Position numbers and translations under genes: made by a program. 64,000 bases of DNA from Eumeta japonica (taxonomy: Eukaryota > Arthropoda > Insecta > Lepidoptera > Psychidae): assembly GCA_005406025.1 (NCBI GenBank), contig BGZK01000761.1:62001-126000 (forward strand), given 5' to 3'. The notes below the pieces were generated by a model that worked only from the letters and a program-made list of their open reading frames with translations, was not told the origin of the DNA and searched no databases. Shown piece after piece: positions 1 to 12,167 of the stretch (its first letter is position 1; each line of letters begins with the position of its first letter).

Positions 1-1659
1 CCTAATAGGCGCGAACGGCAGGTCGAGCGGAAGCCGGCCTCGCGTCCCTGGGGTTCCGTATGTGTCGCAATTCCGATTATCGAGCGCGGAAAATGAAGTT
101 ATCGAATGTCTAATAATTTTTCATTGCCCGACCGGACATTTAGGAAAGATCTTATTACATTAATGGTGTTCTTAATTGTATTTTTGTGATTCCGTAGGCG
201 CTGAATCGACCGGCGATTCCATTTTATTAAATACGTTTGATATGCGGTACGGAAGACAACGCGTCAACCAAACAGGTTGTGATAGATGGATTACAAATTT
301 GACCGTGCAAATGAAATAATTTCCCGTGATTTCGAAGTCTATGGAAAGTCACCTTAATTTTTATACGTATTTGTTATTGTTATACATACAAATATTGCAC
401 TGCAACAGCAGATCACGAAAAATACTATGAAAATACAAATGTATAAGAAAAAGACACTAGGTAAGAGATAAAATAGGGACTTTTTAAATTTGAATATACG
501 TACCTCTAAATTTTTTTAAGATCGAAATTGAAATATTCTATCTCGCTAAAAAATGAATCTCCAACAAAATTTTCGAGCGATGACTTTGTACGATTTCAAA
601 ATAATGCCGACTAAAACCACAAGAATCATATTTTGTAAGACTTCCAATGGCATTGAACGTCAATAGCCCTTCTAAAGCGAGGTTCGACGAATTTGAACGC
701 AGTCAAGTAACTTCGGCGGAAGTAGAAGGTATAGTCGCTCCAACTACAAATATTTGTTATATTTAATTGGATGATTTTTTTCACATAATCTTGAAGAAAA
801 CTTTAACGAAATCTGGTTTTATAATTTTTCTAAAATTTTTTCTAAGTTGCTAACCAACTTTAATCATTATAGATCCTAAATGGTCGTTCAGAATGAAGAA
901 TGACTTCGGACTTTTCCTCGGTCGTTGTCGGTATCTTTCTCGATCCCGATCCTCGATCTCGGACCGTATTCCGGTTCCGCCCTGATCCGATTTCAATCAA
1001 ACCATCTTAGAGGTGCGCATAATCTTACGTCAACAATGCGTGTACATAGTACTACCGCTAAATTATTTTATCATGAAACATATCTCGGTTCCACTCTTGA
1101 TCCTTATTCCCGTTCCCGTTCCCGGTCGCAGTGCTGATCCCGGATCTGTGTCGATTGTGATATCACTATTGCCCATGGACGTTGCTATTATCAGTACAAG
1201 AAAATGTGTGCAATTCACCTGAAGTAAAACCTTCAAAAAACTGAATAAAGAGAGACCGTGAGGAATGCAGTATCGGGAGTGGGATAATTATAGGATTTAT
1301 TTATTATAATATCGCTGCTTTGTGTCTTACTTTATATTATTGAGGCCCCATTTTTCAATTGAAATTGAATTTTTCCATTTCAACAAATGGCAATACGAAG
1401 AGGACACGTCACACATATCTTTTCTCTCGCGGGAATTCAATCTCATCTCACATTCTATCTCATTTTCTCGCAGGTTAAATCCTATGTATGAAGGATTTAG
1501 CCTGCTTGTCTCTTTTGAGTAACGATTTTTCGTTTCGTCAAGTTTTTAAATCACAACGGCGTTAAAGAAGTTTTCACTTCAAAAAATAAAGCATTCGATT
1601 TGTGTTCACGCGAGGGACGCCGCGGGGAAAAGGCTAGTGTATACCGAAACAAGGTTATA
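1..1659. other. Non-coding AT-rich stretch, low-complexity C/T-rich patch
   Basis: No coding exon can be supported here. The sequence is AT-rich, except that 920-1145 holds a low-complexity patch built from variants of CGATCCC, CGGTTCC and CCCGTTCC. Short open frames in that patch have simple Ser/Arg/Pro-type composition and look like by-products of the repeat. They do not look like genes. Confidence 0.5.
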
Positions 1660-2290
1660 CAGTTGAACCTCGATAAGTTAAAGTCTAAGGGAAACTCAAA
1701 ATATTTTAAGTTATAGAGGTTTTAAGTTATCGAGGGTCTATGTTAGGAATAAGTTAATATAAAGGTAGGTATGTACATAAGTATGTATGTACCCTTGTTC
1801 CACCCCTTATCAGCGGTGAGTGTTATTAGTTTTCTTTTTGAACTCATTTTATGGCAGTTTTATCACACAGTAAGTAAAGCGATGTTTCCAGGACAATGAT
1901 CAAAAACTTATGATCCAAGACTTACTTATGTCTTAAGGCTAACCGCCGCAGAGCTTTAAAGAATTTCGAAGAAGCAAACAATAGGTGACATATGTATTGT
2001 TTACGTTAACAATTTAACTAGTGAACACGTGCAAGCAATAAATACCGAAAACTTTTGTTTTGCACACTCTTTCAAAATGACTCATTGACAAACAATTTTA
2101 TGTTATAGAGGTTGTGGAAACATTTCTTTAAGTTACTGAGGGCCAATACAGAGATTACTTATTTAAGTTATAGAGGTTGCGTATTTTAAGTTATAGAGGT
2201 TTTGGGCTCTGATGGGAAGGGGAACATATTATTTTTTGAAGTTATTGAGGTTTTCAAGTTACCGAGGTTTGAGTTATCGAGGTTCTACTG
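1660..2290. mobile_element. Non-autonomous pogo/Tigger-like DNA transposon (631 bp)
   Basis: The left end reads CAGTTGAACCTCGATAAGTT. The right end, read inward on the opposite strand, is CAGTAGAACCTCGATAACTC. Both ends are flanked by TA (1658-1659 and 2291-2292), as expected for a Tc1/mariner-superfamily TA target duplication; CAG...CTG termini are typical of the pogo/Tigger group. Variants of AAGTTATAGAGGTT recur inside both halves (about 1710-1735 and 2100-2285). No transposase frame is visible, so it must have been mobilised in trans. Assignment to the pogo group rests on terminus shape only. Confidence 0.7.
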
Positions 2291-2292
2291 TA

Positions 2293-3505
2293 TTTAAATG
2301 TACACTAACTAACAGGCTCTTCATTTTTATTCCAGTTTCAGTTTCGTTGTTGATTTCAATGTATTTCTTCTTTCGATGCCGATCCTGATGAAATTACCTC
2401 ACGGGAACACATTATTGGGATAAATATAAAATAATGTCCTCCATGACATATTTCTATTAATGTGACAAATTTAACGACAATCCATTTAGCCATTTGCATG
2501 TAACAGAATTATAAATATCCAAATATCGTGATTAAGTGTGATATTTCTTTTATATTAATAAAATATTAATTAGAATTAGCTTACCAAACACTTACCTGAA
2601 TCATAATTTATTACCCATCAGAAAATAGACGATTATGATCTTAAAAGAGTTGAACTTATTTGTTGCTATTTATAGGAATCTATTATAGCTTTTCGCGACT
2701 ACAACGCAAACGGCAATTTACAATGAGTATGTTATTTATTTCCATACAGCTGTCACCTGATTATTAAAATCATATTAGATTTGATTGTAATATATGTATA
2801 CCTACTGTAGTTATTGTAATGAATAGCGCATAATTATGTGTCGTTTGTACGATAGGCGCTATTGATAAAGCCAGACAGTTTCGCAACGTTGAGAGGCTGT
2901 ATAAACTCGCACGTGACTTATCCAATACAAGACACGGCCAACGCGACCTGCGACGGTGAACGAGCGCGGACCACAATGGACACTTAATAATAAACAATAT
3001 AGAGATTCGTGCAAAAGAGGTGTACAAAGATCGTACATATAATCGATCTTTCATCGATGTATTTTTGACCTCCTTGAAGTTATGAATACTGTCTATGAGT
3101 TTTTGAACTCATACATTTAAAACACGGTTGACACTTCAGGCCATCTTTGAATTTTTTTACTAATTTCGAGATCAAAGTATTAGAAGTAAAGAAGCAGAAA
3201 ATTGTTCAGCTCATCGTGCTCAAAAGATCGTTTTTATTGCATTTCCAAGATCTCTGAACTCAAAAATATGGTTTTAATACGTTTTGAACCCTTACAATTC
3301 AAAAATATGTATTTATTAAAAAGACTTTTATTCACTACAGTATCTTTTGAACACGTTATTTCTTTGGGAGCTGCTTTATTGCATCCGACGCAGTTTTTAA
3401 AACAGTAAAAGATGATCGAGTACCAAAGATCTTTGAAAAACAAACATTTTGGAAAAACCCTTCTTCGAATTTTTCGTTAACTGTATTTCTCAAACGAATC
3501 AAACG
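2293..3505. other. Intergenic, no feature recognised
   Basis: AT-rich DNA with a slightly GC-richer stretch at about 2880-2980. The short open frames on both strands have no recognisable composition or splice context. I see no gene here. Confidence 0.4.
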
Positions 3506-3739
3506 GTGCAGCGGCGCTGGTTTCCGCGCATGTGGAACTCTTCGACGAAGAACGGCACAGACTTGAGACTTGGCGTAGGGGCGCTGTTAATCATCGCTCG
3601 ATTGACCGTGAACGAGAAAAAGGTGCAGCGACGCTGGTTTCCGCGCATGTGGAACTCTCCGACGAAGAACGGTACAGACTTGAGACTTGGCGTATTGGCG
3701 CTGCTCATCATCGCTCGACTGACTGTGGACGAGTAGATG
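3506..3739 (+). repeat. GC-rich 117-bp tandem duplication (two copies)
   Basis: Unit 1 is 3506-3622 and unit 2 is 3623-3739. They differ at roughly a dozen positions. The pair is much richer in GC than its surroundings. At least two plus-strand frames and two minus-strand frames stay open across both units, so a repeated peptide of about 39 residues can be read in more than one frame. It lies immediately left of the longer diverged tandem array and may be a related component of it. Whether either frame is or was coding cannot be told from the sequence. Confidence 0.75.
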
Positions 3740-5370
3740 CCCTAGATTTACATAGTAGACTCGTGTAGAAAAGATATGAGCCATTTCAACGCGAAAAAAA
3801 GAAGAATGACCTGCATTAGATTAGAAAAGCAGACATTAGAAAGGCTGGTGATGGACCTCATCAACTCTCAAAAACTGTCACTGAAGAATTGCTCCAAGTG
3901 AAAAACATGAAGAATGAAAGAGAAAACGAAAAAATAAATTAAAAAAAAGAGTTTTTTCTTTTTTTAGACGAGCGGAGACCATCTACTTAACACCATTTCA
4001 ATACTTACCACAATAGAAAGAGAAGTCGGATACCCTAGTTACACATGGGCGACTCGTGTAAACAGCGCATCATCTATCATAACAGGAACAAAGAAGAACG
4101 GATCGCATTAGATTAGAGTGAATTAGAAATTAAAATTTCTATTGATGAACTTCATCGATTTCCAGATGGATACTGAAAACCTTGCACGGAGTGAAGAACG
4201 CAGAGTTGACGAAAGAAATTAATTAAGAAAGGAGGATTTATTTTAAGAAGAGCTTGACACTACTTAACTTCTCTTTAAGATTTATGCAACAATAAGCTAA
4301 TTATACTCGGGAGACACGCTTAAACAAGATATGAACTATTCATTACAACAGGGACCATAATGAATGGACCACATTAGCACAGAGCAAAAAAACGACTAAA
4401 AAAGCTATGGATGAACTTATCAACTAGTATCTAGAAATGGACACTAAAAACCTACACCACGCAAAGGAAACAAAGAATGAAAGATTAAAGGAAGATAAGA
4501 ATTAAGAAAGTTTTTCTTTTAAGAAGAGTTCAACACCACCTAATAGATATTGCTTTAAGATCAAAGACAAAAAATAAGTTGGACACTCTAGTTACATTTG
4601 AGATAATTGCAAAGACAAGAATGAGCTATGACAGTAGTAAGTAATAAAAATGGGCTACACGAAATTAATAAGGTTATAGCTGAATTTTGTTGGTTCTAAC
4701 TGAAACTAGAAACTTCAAAGATTGTGGATGATCTTTACCAATTCTCAAAAACGGACATTGAGATCCGCACTAAAGGAAGAAAAATAAGAATAAAAGATTG
4801 AAGGAAGAAGGAAACTGGGAAATTAGGATTTCTTTCAAAACAAAAGCTCGACATAATCTAATGAGTACCGCCTTAATATCTACTACAACAGAAAGAAAAA
4901 TTAGACGTCCTAGTTACACATGAGAGCCTTGGATAGACCGCGCTATTACAACAGGAACCAAGAAGAAAAGGCGATTATAGTACAGAGCAAAGCGGAAACT
5001 TAAAAGGCGTCGATGACATTTGTCAAGTTCTTAACGGTCGTTAAAACTTCTTCACCAAGCTGAGAACATAAACAATGAAAAATCGACTGAAGAAAAATCC
5101 AGAAAGGATTTGTTTAAGAGCTCGACACCATCTACTCAACTCTGGTTTAAGTTCTTCTACAATAGAAAGTTATTCGCACTTGGGAGATTCGCATAACAAG
5201 ACAGTAGTTTTTACAAGAGGAACCAAGAAGAATAAACGACATTAGCACAGACTACAGTAGAAATTAGAAAGGCTGCAGATGAATTGTTCCAACTCTCAGA
5301 AATGGACGTCAAAGCCTGCACCAAGCAAAGGAAACGAAGAACGAAAGAGAAACAAAAGGAACATACCTTC
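3740..5370 (+). repeat. Diverged tandem array, about six units of 270-320 bp
   Basis: Units begin near 3748, 4034, 4304, 4585, 4908 and 5174. Each opens with a variant of CTAGTTACACATGGGAGACT. Next comes an ACAAGATATGA-like stretch, then variants of CAGGAACAAAGAAGAA, CATTAGCACAGA, a GATGAACTTATCAACT-like stretch, ACCAAGCAAAGGAAACGAAG and a late AAGAGCTCGACACCA block. The units are far apart in sequence but keep the block order, which indicates an old tandem array. No long open frame runs through it. I found no further units before 3740 or after 5370. Confidence 0.7.
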
Positions 5371-6393
5371 CCCACTATATTTATTGACACACTATAGTAT
5401 CTATTACCTATCCCGAATCCAGTTTCTGGCTAAAGGTTGCACGAATACCGGCTGGCTCTACACTCCCGTCACTCCTAATCCAGACTAGAACCTACACTCC
5501 CCCCGATATTTACACTCCCTTCGGTGTATCGGAAAAATTTCCTTAACAATTTCTCTAGAAAAAAAATCAAACGATTTTTATGGAGTATGTAGCAATATGT
5601 AGCAACTGTTAGGGAAAAAGAGCTCATAAGATTTTGGTATCAATCGGTTGAGCAGTCTAAAAGTTATATCAAAAAATCATTTTTCTAATAACTTTATTTT
5701 TTAAGATTTTTCGACTTCTGCCGAACGAAACTAGTTCGAAGTTTCAGCAAGTCTTCTCTAAAGAATGGATTCCTTTCGAATGTCGCCAACTGCGTTTTGA
5801 TTGGTTAATCCGGTTAAAAGTTATGAAAAGTTTATACACAACACGCGCGCGCGCGCGCTCATACACGCACGCACGTACGCACAGACTCGCACAGAAACAC
5901 ACAGTAATCACTCGGGAAATGATTGAAATACATTTCTATAATTCTAAAACGTTAAGATATGGTGAAAATTCAATTTTCGAAAATCGGAATGATGAATAGT
6001 AGCTTTCCAATTTTATGATTTTTTTTTTCAATTTTCACACTAGAAAGTTAATAATATACATTCTATTAATGAAACTCTATTTTTTGGTTTTTGTCTATTA
6101 TTTGTTTTACTTCATATTCGTTTATTAGTTTATTTTAATTATAAATTCTTTCGATAATTCAATCCAGTCTCACTCCTATCCATTTTTATTATTACAATGA
6201 TAACATTAATATATATATATATATAGAAGAAACGATACAGTGTTTATCGACAAATGAAATGATTGCTGTTACAAGACCTATAATGCGACGTACGGGTATA
6301 TATATAAGGAAACACGGTGCGTACAACGTGAGTTGCCCGGCCGCAACGTGACGGCGCGCGTTAACAATGCGCTCTTGGAGCTTTGGAGATAAT
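5371..6393. other. Intergenic with short simple repeats
   Basis: AT-rich and without a supported gene. A compound alternating purine-pyrimidine tract of CA and CG dinucleotides lies at about 5835-5885, and a short TA run at about 6208-6226. The text around 5560-5830 resembles diverged interspersed-repeat sequence, but I cannot name a family. Confidence 0.45.
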
Positions 6394-6719
6394 CGGTCAA
6401 GTGCGGGTCGAAATCACACCCAAAAGGTTCCGCCCCACCATACAATATTTATTACTACATTTTTTTTAAATCGTTGATAAAGAACAAGAACAAAAATTAG
6501 GATCAAACAAAAAAATGCATGGGGCCTCCCCTAAATTTTTTACTTCATTTTGTTTTTACTGTTTTCTGTTATAGCGGCCTCAGTCGGCCAATATATATAT
6601 ATAATATACTCTATTAAATTTTAAAGTTTCATACCTCTGACAAATGGAGGGATAGACGGACGGACAGACGGCCGAGTCTTAATAATGGGGTCCCGTTGGC
6701 AACCTTTTGGTACGGAAAA
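6394..6719 (+). repeat. Lepidopteran interspersed repeat (GGTCAAGTGCGGGT...GGTACGGAA type)
   Basis: It starts with CGGTCAAGTGCGGGTCGAA and ends with GACGGACGGACAGACGGCCG, then GGGTCCCGTTGGCAACCTTT and TGGTACGGAAAA. This head-and-tail combination is a very common short repeat in moth and butterfly genomes, known to me from general experience. Other copies or fragments in this window are at 25828-26295, 26399-26740, about 28454-28510 and 19275-19363. Its mobilising family is not something I can assign. Confidence 0.6.
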
Positions 6720-9304
6720 CAAAAACGAGATGTTTACGTACAACCGATATTACGCGTGGCCGGCGGTCAGCAATACGTATCGTCGACGTATTGAATCGTG
6801 GGTGTTTCAAAAAACGATCGAAAAACTTAGTTTTGCAAAAACATAAAACAATACTGAGCAGGTGGCGATTAATTAGTACAATATTATCTCGCTACGGAGA
6901 TAATATTCTATTATATATTACAGATTAGTAAAAAAAAATATTTTACAGTCAAGCGTGTTGTCGCATTCCTACCTCCTTTATTAAAAAAAAAATATTTATT
7001 ACAATCCGCCAAATGATTGAACGGTGTTATGGAGAGAATAGACCGGCAGTATGATTGCCGGACTAGCGATTTTCCGTGACTCGGCTCGATTCGGCACGCC
7101 ACGAACACGAAAAGGCGTTCGACTCGGGTAAAACATCTCGAAACGTCGACACGTCGTTCGGCGCCCACGTTCCGAATTTTGAATAGTACGGCCACGCTCG
7201 AAATGCGGGGCGATCTGGGCGCGCCGTCGTGTGAGGCCTTCGTGGAAATTATTCATGTTGCCATAAAAAAAAAAATGAAGACTCCGAAGGCATTCGGGAA
7301 CGAAACACTATTTAACTTCGTCTGTTTCCCTAGTCGAAAATAACGCTCACTTCGCGAATTCCATAGTAAAAATATACCGTACATTTCAATGAAACGAAGT
7401 GCTTTTGAAGGGATATCTTTAGTCGTACCTACACCGCGCCCATTTCGACGAACCCGAACGAAACTGAGCCAGCACCCCCTCACCTGTATCTGACAACTCA
7501 GCTTTTGCCGACATTTAAATAGATGTGAATCTAAAACATTTATAACGCATTCCGTTCTCTATTAACCCGTTGTTCCATTCTAAAAATACGACGGCTACGA
7601 AGAAATATACCATTACATAGATCGCAACTTATATTACTTTCATGAGTATAGACGTAATAAATAACGTAAAAAAAAATATATAAGATTCCTTCTAAGCCTT
7701 CTTAAAATAATTTGTTGTTTTTAAAGTTGGTGCATTTTGATGAGTTGCAGACCAAGGAAACCTCATTGTAATCCTTTAGTTATAGTTTCACTTCATCAAA
7801 TGCTGTTTTCCGGAGCAATCGCTAATGAATTACTATAGTAAATATCAAAATTATTATAAATGTACTTATAACATTTAAGGAGTTCCCTCGATTCCTTATT
7901 AACATTGTTACTATAAATAACTATTCTTGTAACAATATTGAAAAAAAGTGTAAACGAATTGAAAATCTCTTCTTTTTTGAAGTTGATCATAATTTTGCAT
8001 CGGTAACTATTCACTGTGTAACATCAATATAATTATCATTATATGTATATACTAGGATTGGAAAATCTTATTAGTGTTAATTTTTTATCGTGTGGAGCGC
8101 ACACACAAATTTTGAAGTTTTACTCCTTTTGGCGCATCAGAATAATCGATTTGAGCATGTTTTGAACATGTGATGCGTGTGATTTGCGATATAACCTATG
8201 ACGTCACAATTAATCGTCCAATGTAATTACGTGATTGAGCATGTGTCGTAAACGTAACAGATATCGAGCTGCGATAAATACTTATTTATGTGTATTTATA
8301 TTATTAGAACTGATGTTTCACTGTAAATGTGGATTTTTCAAGTCATAAAACTTTTTATGTACAGATTTTAGGGTATATTTATTCATTACAATGAAAACTG
8401 TGTATCAATATTTGTGGGTATGATTATTAAAAGTATTAATAATCATTAAAATTACGTTTTTAATGGCACAGAAAATAGCACACATTAGATGTATTCTTGA
8501 TTTTAATAAAGAAAAGACTATTACGTCAAAGAAGTATAGCTTGTCACATGCAAACACAAACACACATACTGTTTCTTTGTTTTTATATCGACGTCCATAC
8601 TGTGATGATAATACATTGCACGTTATAACAAGAAAAAGTCGAACAGGCTCCGTTCGAGTGCATTCGGCATACCCGAATTAGAGGCATTTTACTCGAACAA
8701 AAATTAAATGCCATCCAGATTCACTGGATAAAAATGGTGTCACGTACAGTACAACTTACGAAACTCTGCCGCTGTGAAGTTAGTCACGAAAACGTCGCAA
8801 TAGCGTAAAATAGAAACGCGGGGGAGAAGAATGAAGGGGGGCGTTGACCCTGCGCATTGCATCATTCGCGAGCAAATCGGAGCTGCAGTTTCGTGGATTG
8901 CACTGCACTGTCTACTATAACCAATGACCTTACATATCCACTTTTTATTACATTATCTTTACATTATGTTAAAAACCAATTTAAAAGGAGACGGTATTAG
9001 AGGCTTTTAAGGTAATAAGATAATCCTATGGACTACCGACACCAAACTTAGCGCTTCGCGTCGTGTAAAACTCCTTTATACGCAAACGTGGCTCACGTCG
9101 TGTGTGGACTCATCGCGCCGCGTGCGAAGACACGTGAGCAACGAACGAACGCGTCGCCAATGTTTTGATTATACGTACTACAATAGATATATGGTGAAAT
9201 CTCACCAAGAGGGATTGCAATCGATACACGAATTGTAAATATAGAACCAAAGGATTTTTTTTTTATTTATATACAGAGTAAAGAAATACTTATAATACAA
9301 TATA
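6720..9304. other. Intergenic; GC-richer island at 7040-7250
   Basis: No gene can be supported. The stretch 7040-7250 is clearly richer in GC and CpG than its flanks, and could be a promoter or enhancer, or part of an old repeat. A perfect 11-bp inverted repeat with a 6-nt loop is at 6880-6907 (AATATTATCTC arms). Another GC-richer patch is at 9050-9160. The remainder is AT-rich with no structure I recognise. Confidence 0.4.
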
Positions 9305-9563
9305 GGGTGGTCGTTGAAAATTTAATTAATCGCCTAGGAAATTAAATTTCCTACAAGACTGTTTTTATGATTTTTCGCCTAAATTTAAATAGTGTGACAA
9401 ATTTTTAAAAGAACTATAATTTTATCAAAAAGTGAGCTTAAATTGGCTGGCGGCACGTGTTCTTTTTGTTCAAAACCAAAAAAAAAAAATTTCGTCGTAG
9501 TTTTTCGCCAAAAAGAAGAATTTTTTAGGACGCCGGCAAAAAAATTATTTTTAATGACCACCC
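9305..9563. mobile_element. MITE with GGGTGGTC terminal inverted repeats
   Basis: The left terminus is GGGTGGTCGTTGAAAATTTA. The right terminus read inward is GGGTGGTCATTAAAAATAAT. Terminal identity is therefore strong over the first 16 or so bases, with mismatches at two positions. A TA flanks each end (9303-9304 and 9564-9565), consistent with a TA target duplication. The 259-bp interior has no coding capacity. I cannot assign a family beyond a probable Tc1/mariner-type MITE. Confidence 0.65.
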
Positions 9564-9565
9564 TA

Positions 9566-11394
9566 ATACAGTAGAATTAATTAGATTTATCTTTTTCTAG
9601 TCACGACTAAATGGCAGTATGATTTTAAAATGTCCATCGTTGTTCTATAGATAACTTCATATCTATAAGGAAGAATTGGTAACCTCACAACGAGGTTGTA
9701 AGACTCTGTGCAGCAAAGGTTTGGAGCTGGAATCTCGTGGCCGTGGTCGTTGTTGGAGTCAGACCGAGATCGAGAAGTATTTTAAGTCTCCACAGACCAA
9801 ACCTAGTCTTCTAATGGTTTCTTACTCTGAAATCGAGATTAAGTCATTCGCACAACTTTATCCGTCTGTACAAGTATCATAAAAGAAATCTGTTTCTACC
9901 TTATATACATATACAATATGCTTTATCCGAAAACCGGTGACATAAATCTTAATCTACCACTCATTACGTTATTTAACACCTAAAAGCTTTTATATTTAGC
10001 AAATATTGATGTCACTACTTGCATTTGCTAATTAGATAAGTGTTAAATATTTTCAAATCATTAAATATCATAAGAAAAAATCTATAATTATGTCATATTC
10101 ATTTAATACAAATCAACAACCAATATACTCCTATTTGTTGTATGTATAATTTCTTATTACTCTTTACATAGCAATTACGCATTGATTAATTTTTAATAAC
10201 TTAAACACGCAGAAGCAAATATAAAAGTGTAAACTATATGCAGAATTAGATTTATTCACAGAATTTGTTATCTCACATGTACAGTGTGGTTAGATGTATA
10301 AATATAGCTAGCAAATGCAGCGCGCCGAACTCGTGCGGCCGGCCGGCTGAGTGCCGGTCGCGTGGCTCTCAATGTGCAAGTGCAACGTGCCCCGACCGAG
10401 TGTCTGCGAGCGTTGCAATAAATTGTTTACGTCATCGCAGCGTGTTGTTGAATAAGCTGATGACGTCCACCGACCGGCGCTCGCGCCGAGTGCCGGCCTC
10501 GGCGTGTAACCTACTGCTGTATTATTACACAGCTTAGGGAGCTGCTATATTCGGTTATCTTTACTCTATTCTATGATACATTATACCTAAGCTGACATAG
10601 CGTCGGTAACGTGATTATTTGTGTTGTTGCTGTTGTCGGGTCTTTCAAGCACCTATTGCCGAGGTGTGTTTACCCTCGCATAATCTAATCTAATCGGATG
10701 GAGGGGCTTGGATCGTAAGGCCTTCGCGCTGGCCGGATGGGGGTCGTCACCTGGTTGAATGACCGTTTTCACCCTGTGGTCACCACAGAGTAGTCACCAT
10801 AAAGTTGTCACCACGGAGTTGTCACCGTTGTCACCATTATGACGACAACGACCGGTGCCTGCGGCTTGACGTACTCGGAGCGAATGATTTTTTGTTTATG
10901 TTTTGAATAATCATCGGTTGGTCCGCGCGTGGATGGTAAAGGAATTATTGGGTAATTGTACTATTTTTTTTGTGACAACATCCGAGATCTCGCGTAATAT
11001 TGGAACAATTTAGAAAAATATTCCACGCTTACAGTACAACACACGAGACTACCGCTCTGAATTGCCTGCTAACAATGCAATGCGCAGGTTCTGCGCTCAC
11101 CGACTATTTATTCTTCGCCCCCGCGCTCTCGTCTTGCGCCATTGCGACGGTACATAGCGGCAAAGTTTCGTGCGTTGTAACGTGTCAGATTAATTTCATT
11201 GTACACAAAATTATCGAAAACATCGGCTTCAGCAGGCACAGACTGTCAAATGAGATATAAAAAAATGCGGACACGACTATGTAATAGCTATAATCTACAC
11301 TTACATAAAAACTGTAACAGATGGAAGAATGTACATTGATTATTATATTTGAAAAATTTTCGATTAGAGAAAATATTTATATCAATAGATAAAC
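9566..11394. other. Intergenic; GC-rich block and TATA-like box near 10.2-10.5 kb
   Basis: Most is AT-rich. A TATAAAAG-like box lies at about 10220-10227, followed from about 10310 to 10510 by a GC- and CpG-rich block. This could be an unannotated promoter and non-coding exon, or the 5' region of a retroelement. A plus-strand open frame of 68 codons at 9676-9882 has ordinary amino-acid composition, but no splice context or family that I recognise. Confidence 0.4.
10620..10900 (+). repeat. Repeat-derived segment with 14-bp GTCACC tandem units
   Basis: The segment contains three adjacent 14-bp units, GTCACCACAGAGTA, GTCACCATAAAGTT and GTCACCACGGAGTT, at about 10780-10823. Two shorter GTCACC units and then GACGACAACGACCGG follow. 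This block resembles the 5' region of lepidopteran retroelements as I remember them. No coding sequence is associated. Confidence 0.45.
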
Positions 11395-11812
11395 CCATAG
11401 TTTTTTGTCTGTTTGTCTATGCCTTGACCTCGCACCACGCTGAAATTACTTGATAAATTTGAATGAAATTTGGCATGATTAGAACTGATACTATGTATTA
11501 ACCTCGTATATATTTTTATTCCAAAAAAATCGATGCGGTTCCCGTGTGGTTGACGATAAATCTACGAAAATGAAGTAAATTTTCGTAAATAAAAGTAAAA
11601 CGTTATAGAGTATAAATGGACGCTATACTAGTCTTTGCCTCTCTCTTTGTTGATGTTATAGCCGTGATCCGTAGCAGAATCGGATCTGAGAGCGGAACAG
11701 TGAACAGGTAGTAAGTACTGTTAACGGCAGAAAGATCGACCGATATCGAGATGAAGAAATTCATTATATATTTATACGGGCGAAGCCAAGGATGGAGGTT
11801 AGTGTACAATAA
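11395..11812 (+). repeat. Fragment of an RTE-like non-LTR repeat
   Basis: The start reads TTTTTTGTCTGTTTGTCTAT, then AATTTGAATGAAATTTGGCA, and later ATTTATACGGGCGAAGCCAA. 'Alter-your-search' blocks of this type (TTTGTCTGTCTG, GAAATTTGGTAT, CGGGCGAAGCC) are characteristic of the 3' portions of insect RTE-like elements. No open frame of the element remains. Confidence 0.5.
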
Positions 11813-12167
11813 TAACGGACAGTCTTTGTCGTAAATCTCGGTAAGTTTTCAATTCAAGTATATGACGTGAATTTCTCATTTATTTGGAGCCTACCATCTG
11901 TCGGCATTACTGTACCGTAAAAAAGGTTAAGCTTCGACCCTCTCTTTCTCTATACTTACTGCCTGAGGAAAGACAAATAAAGAGAGAAAGAAATCCATAC
12001 AGCCGCAAAGCGCTTCATAAAAAGGGTTACATCGAAAATAAAACAATATACACAAACATTGTTTCATATTACATCATTAGTGTATGTCTATAAATTATTG
12101 TAAATTTCGTAAAACTGATAATGTTTATTTATAAATAACATATTTGCATTTTTTTTAATATAAAATA

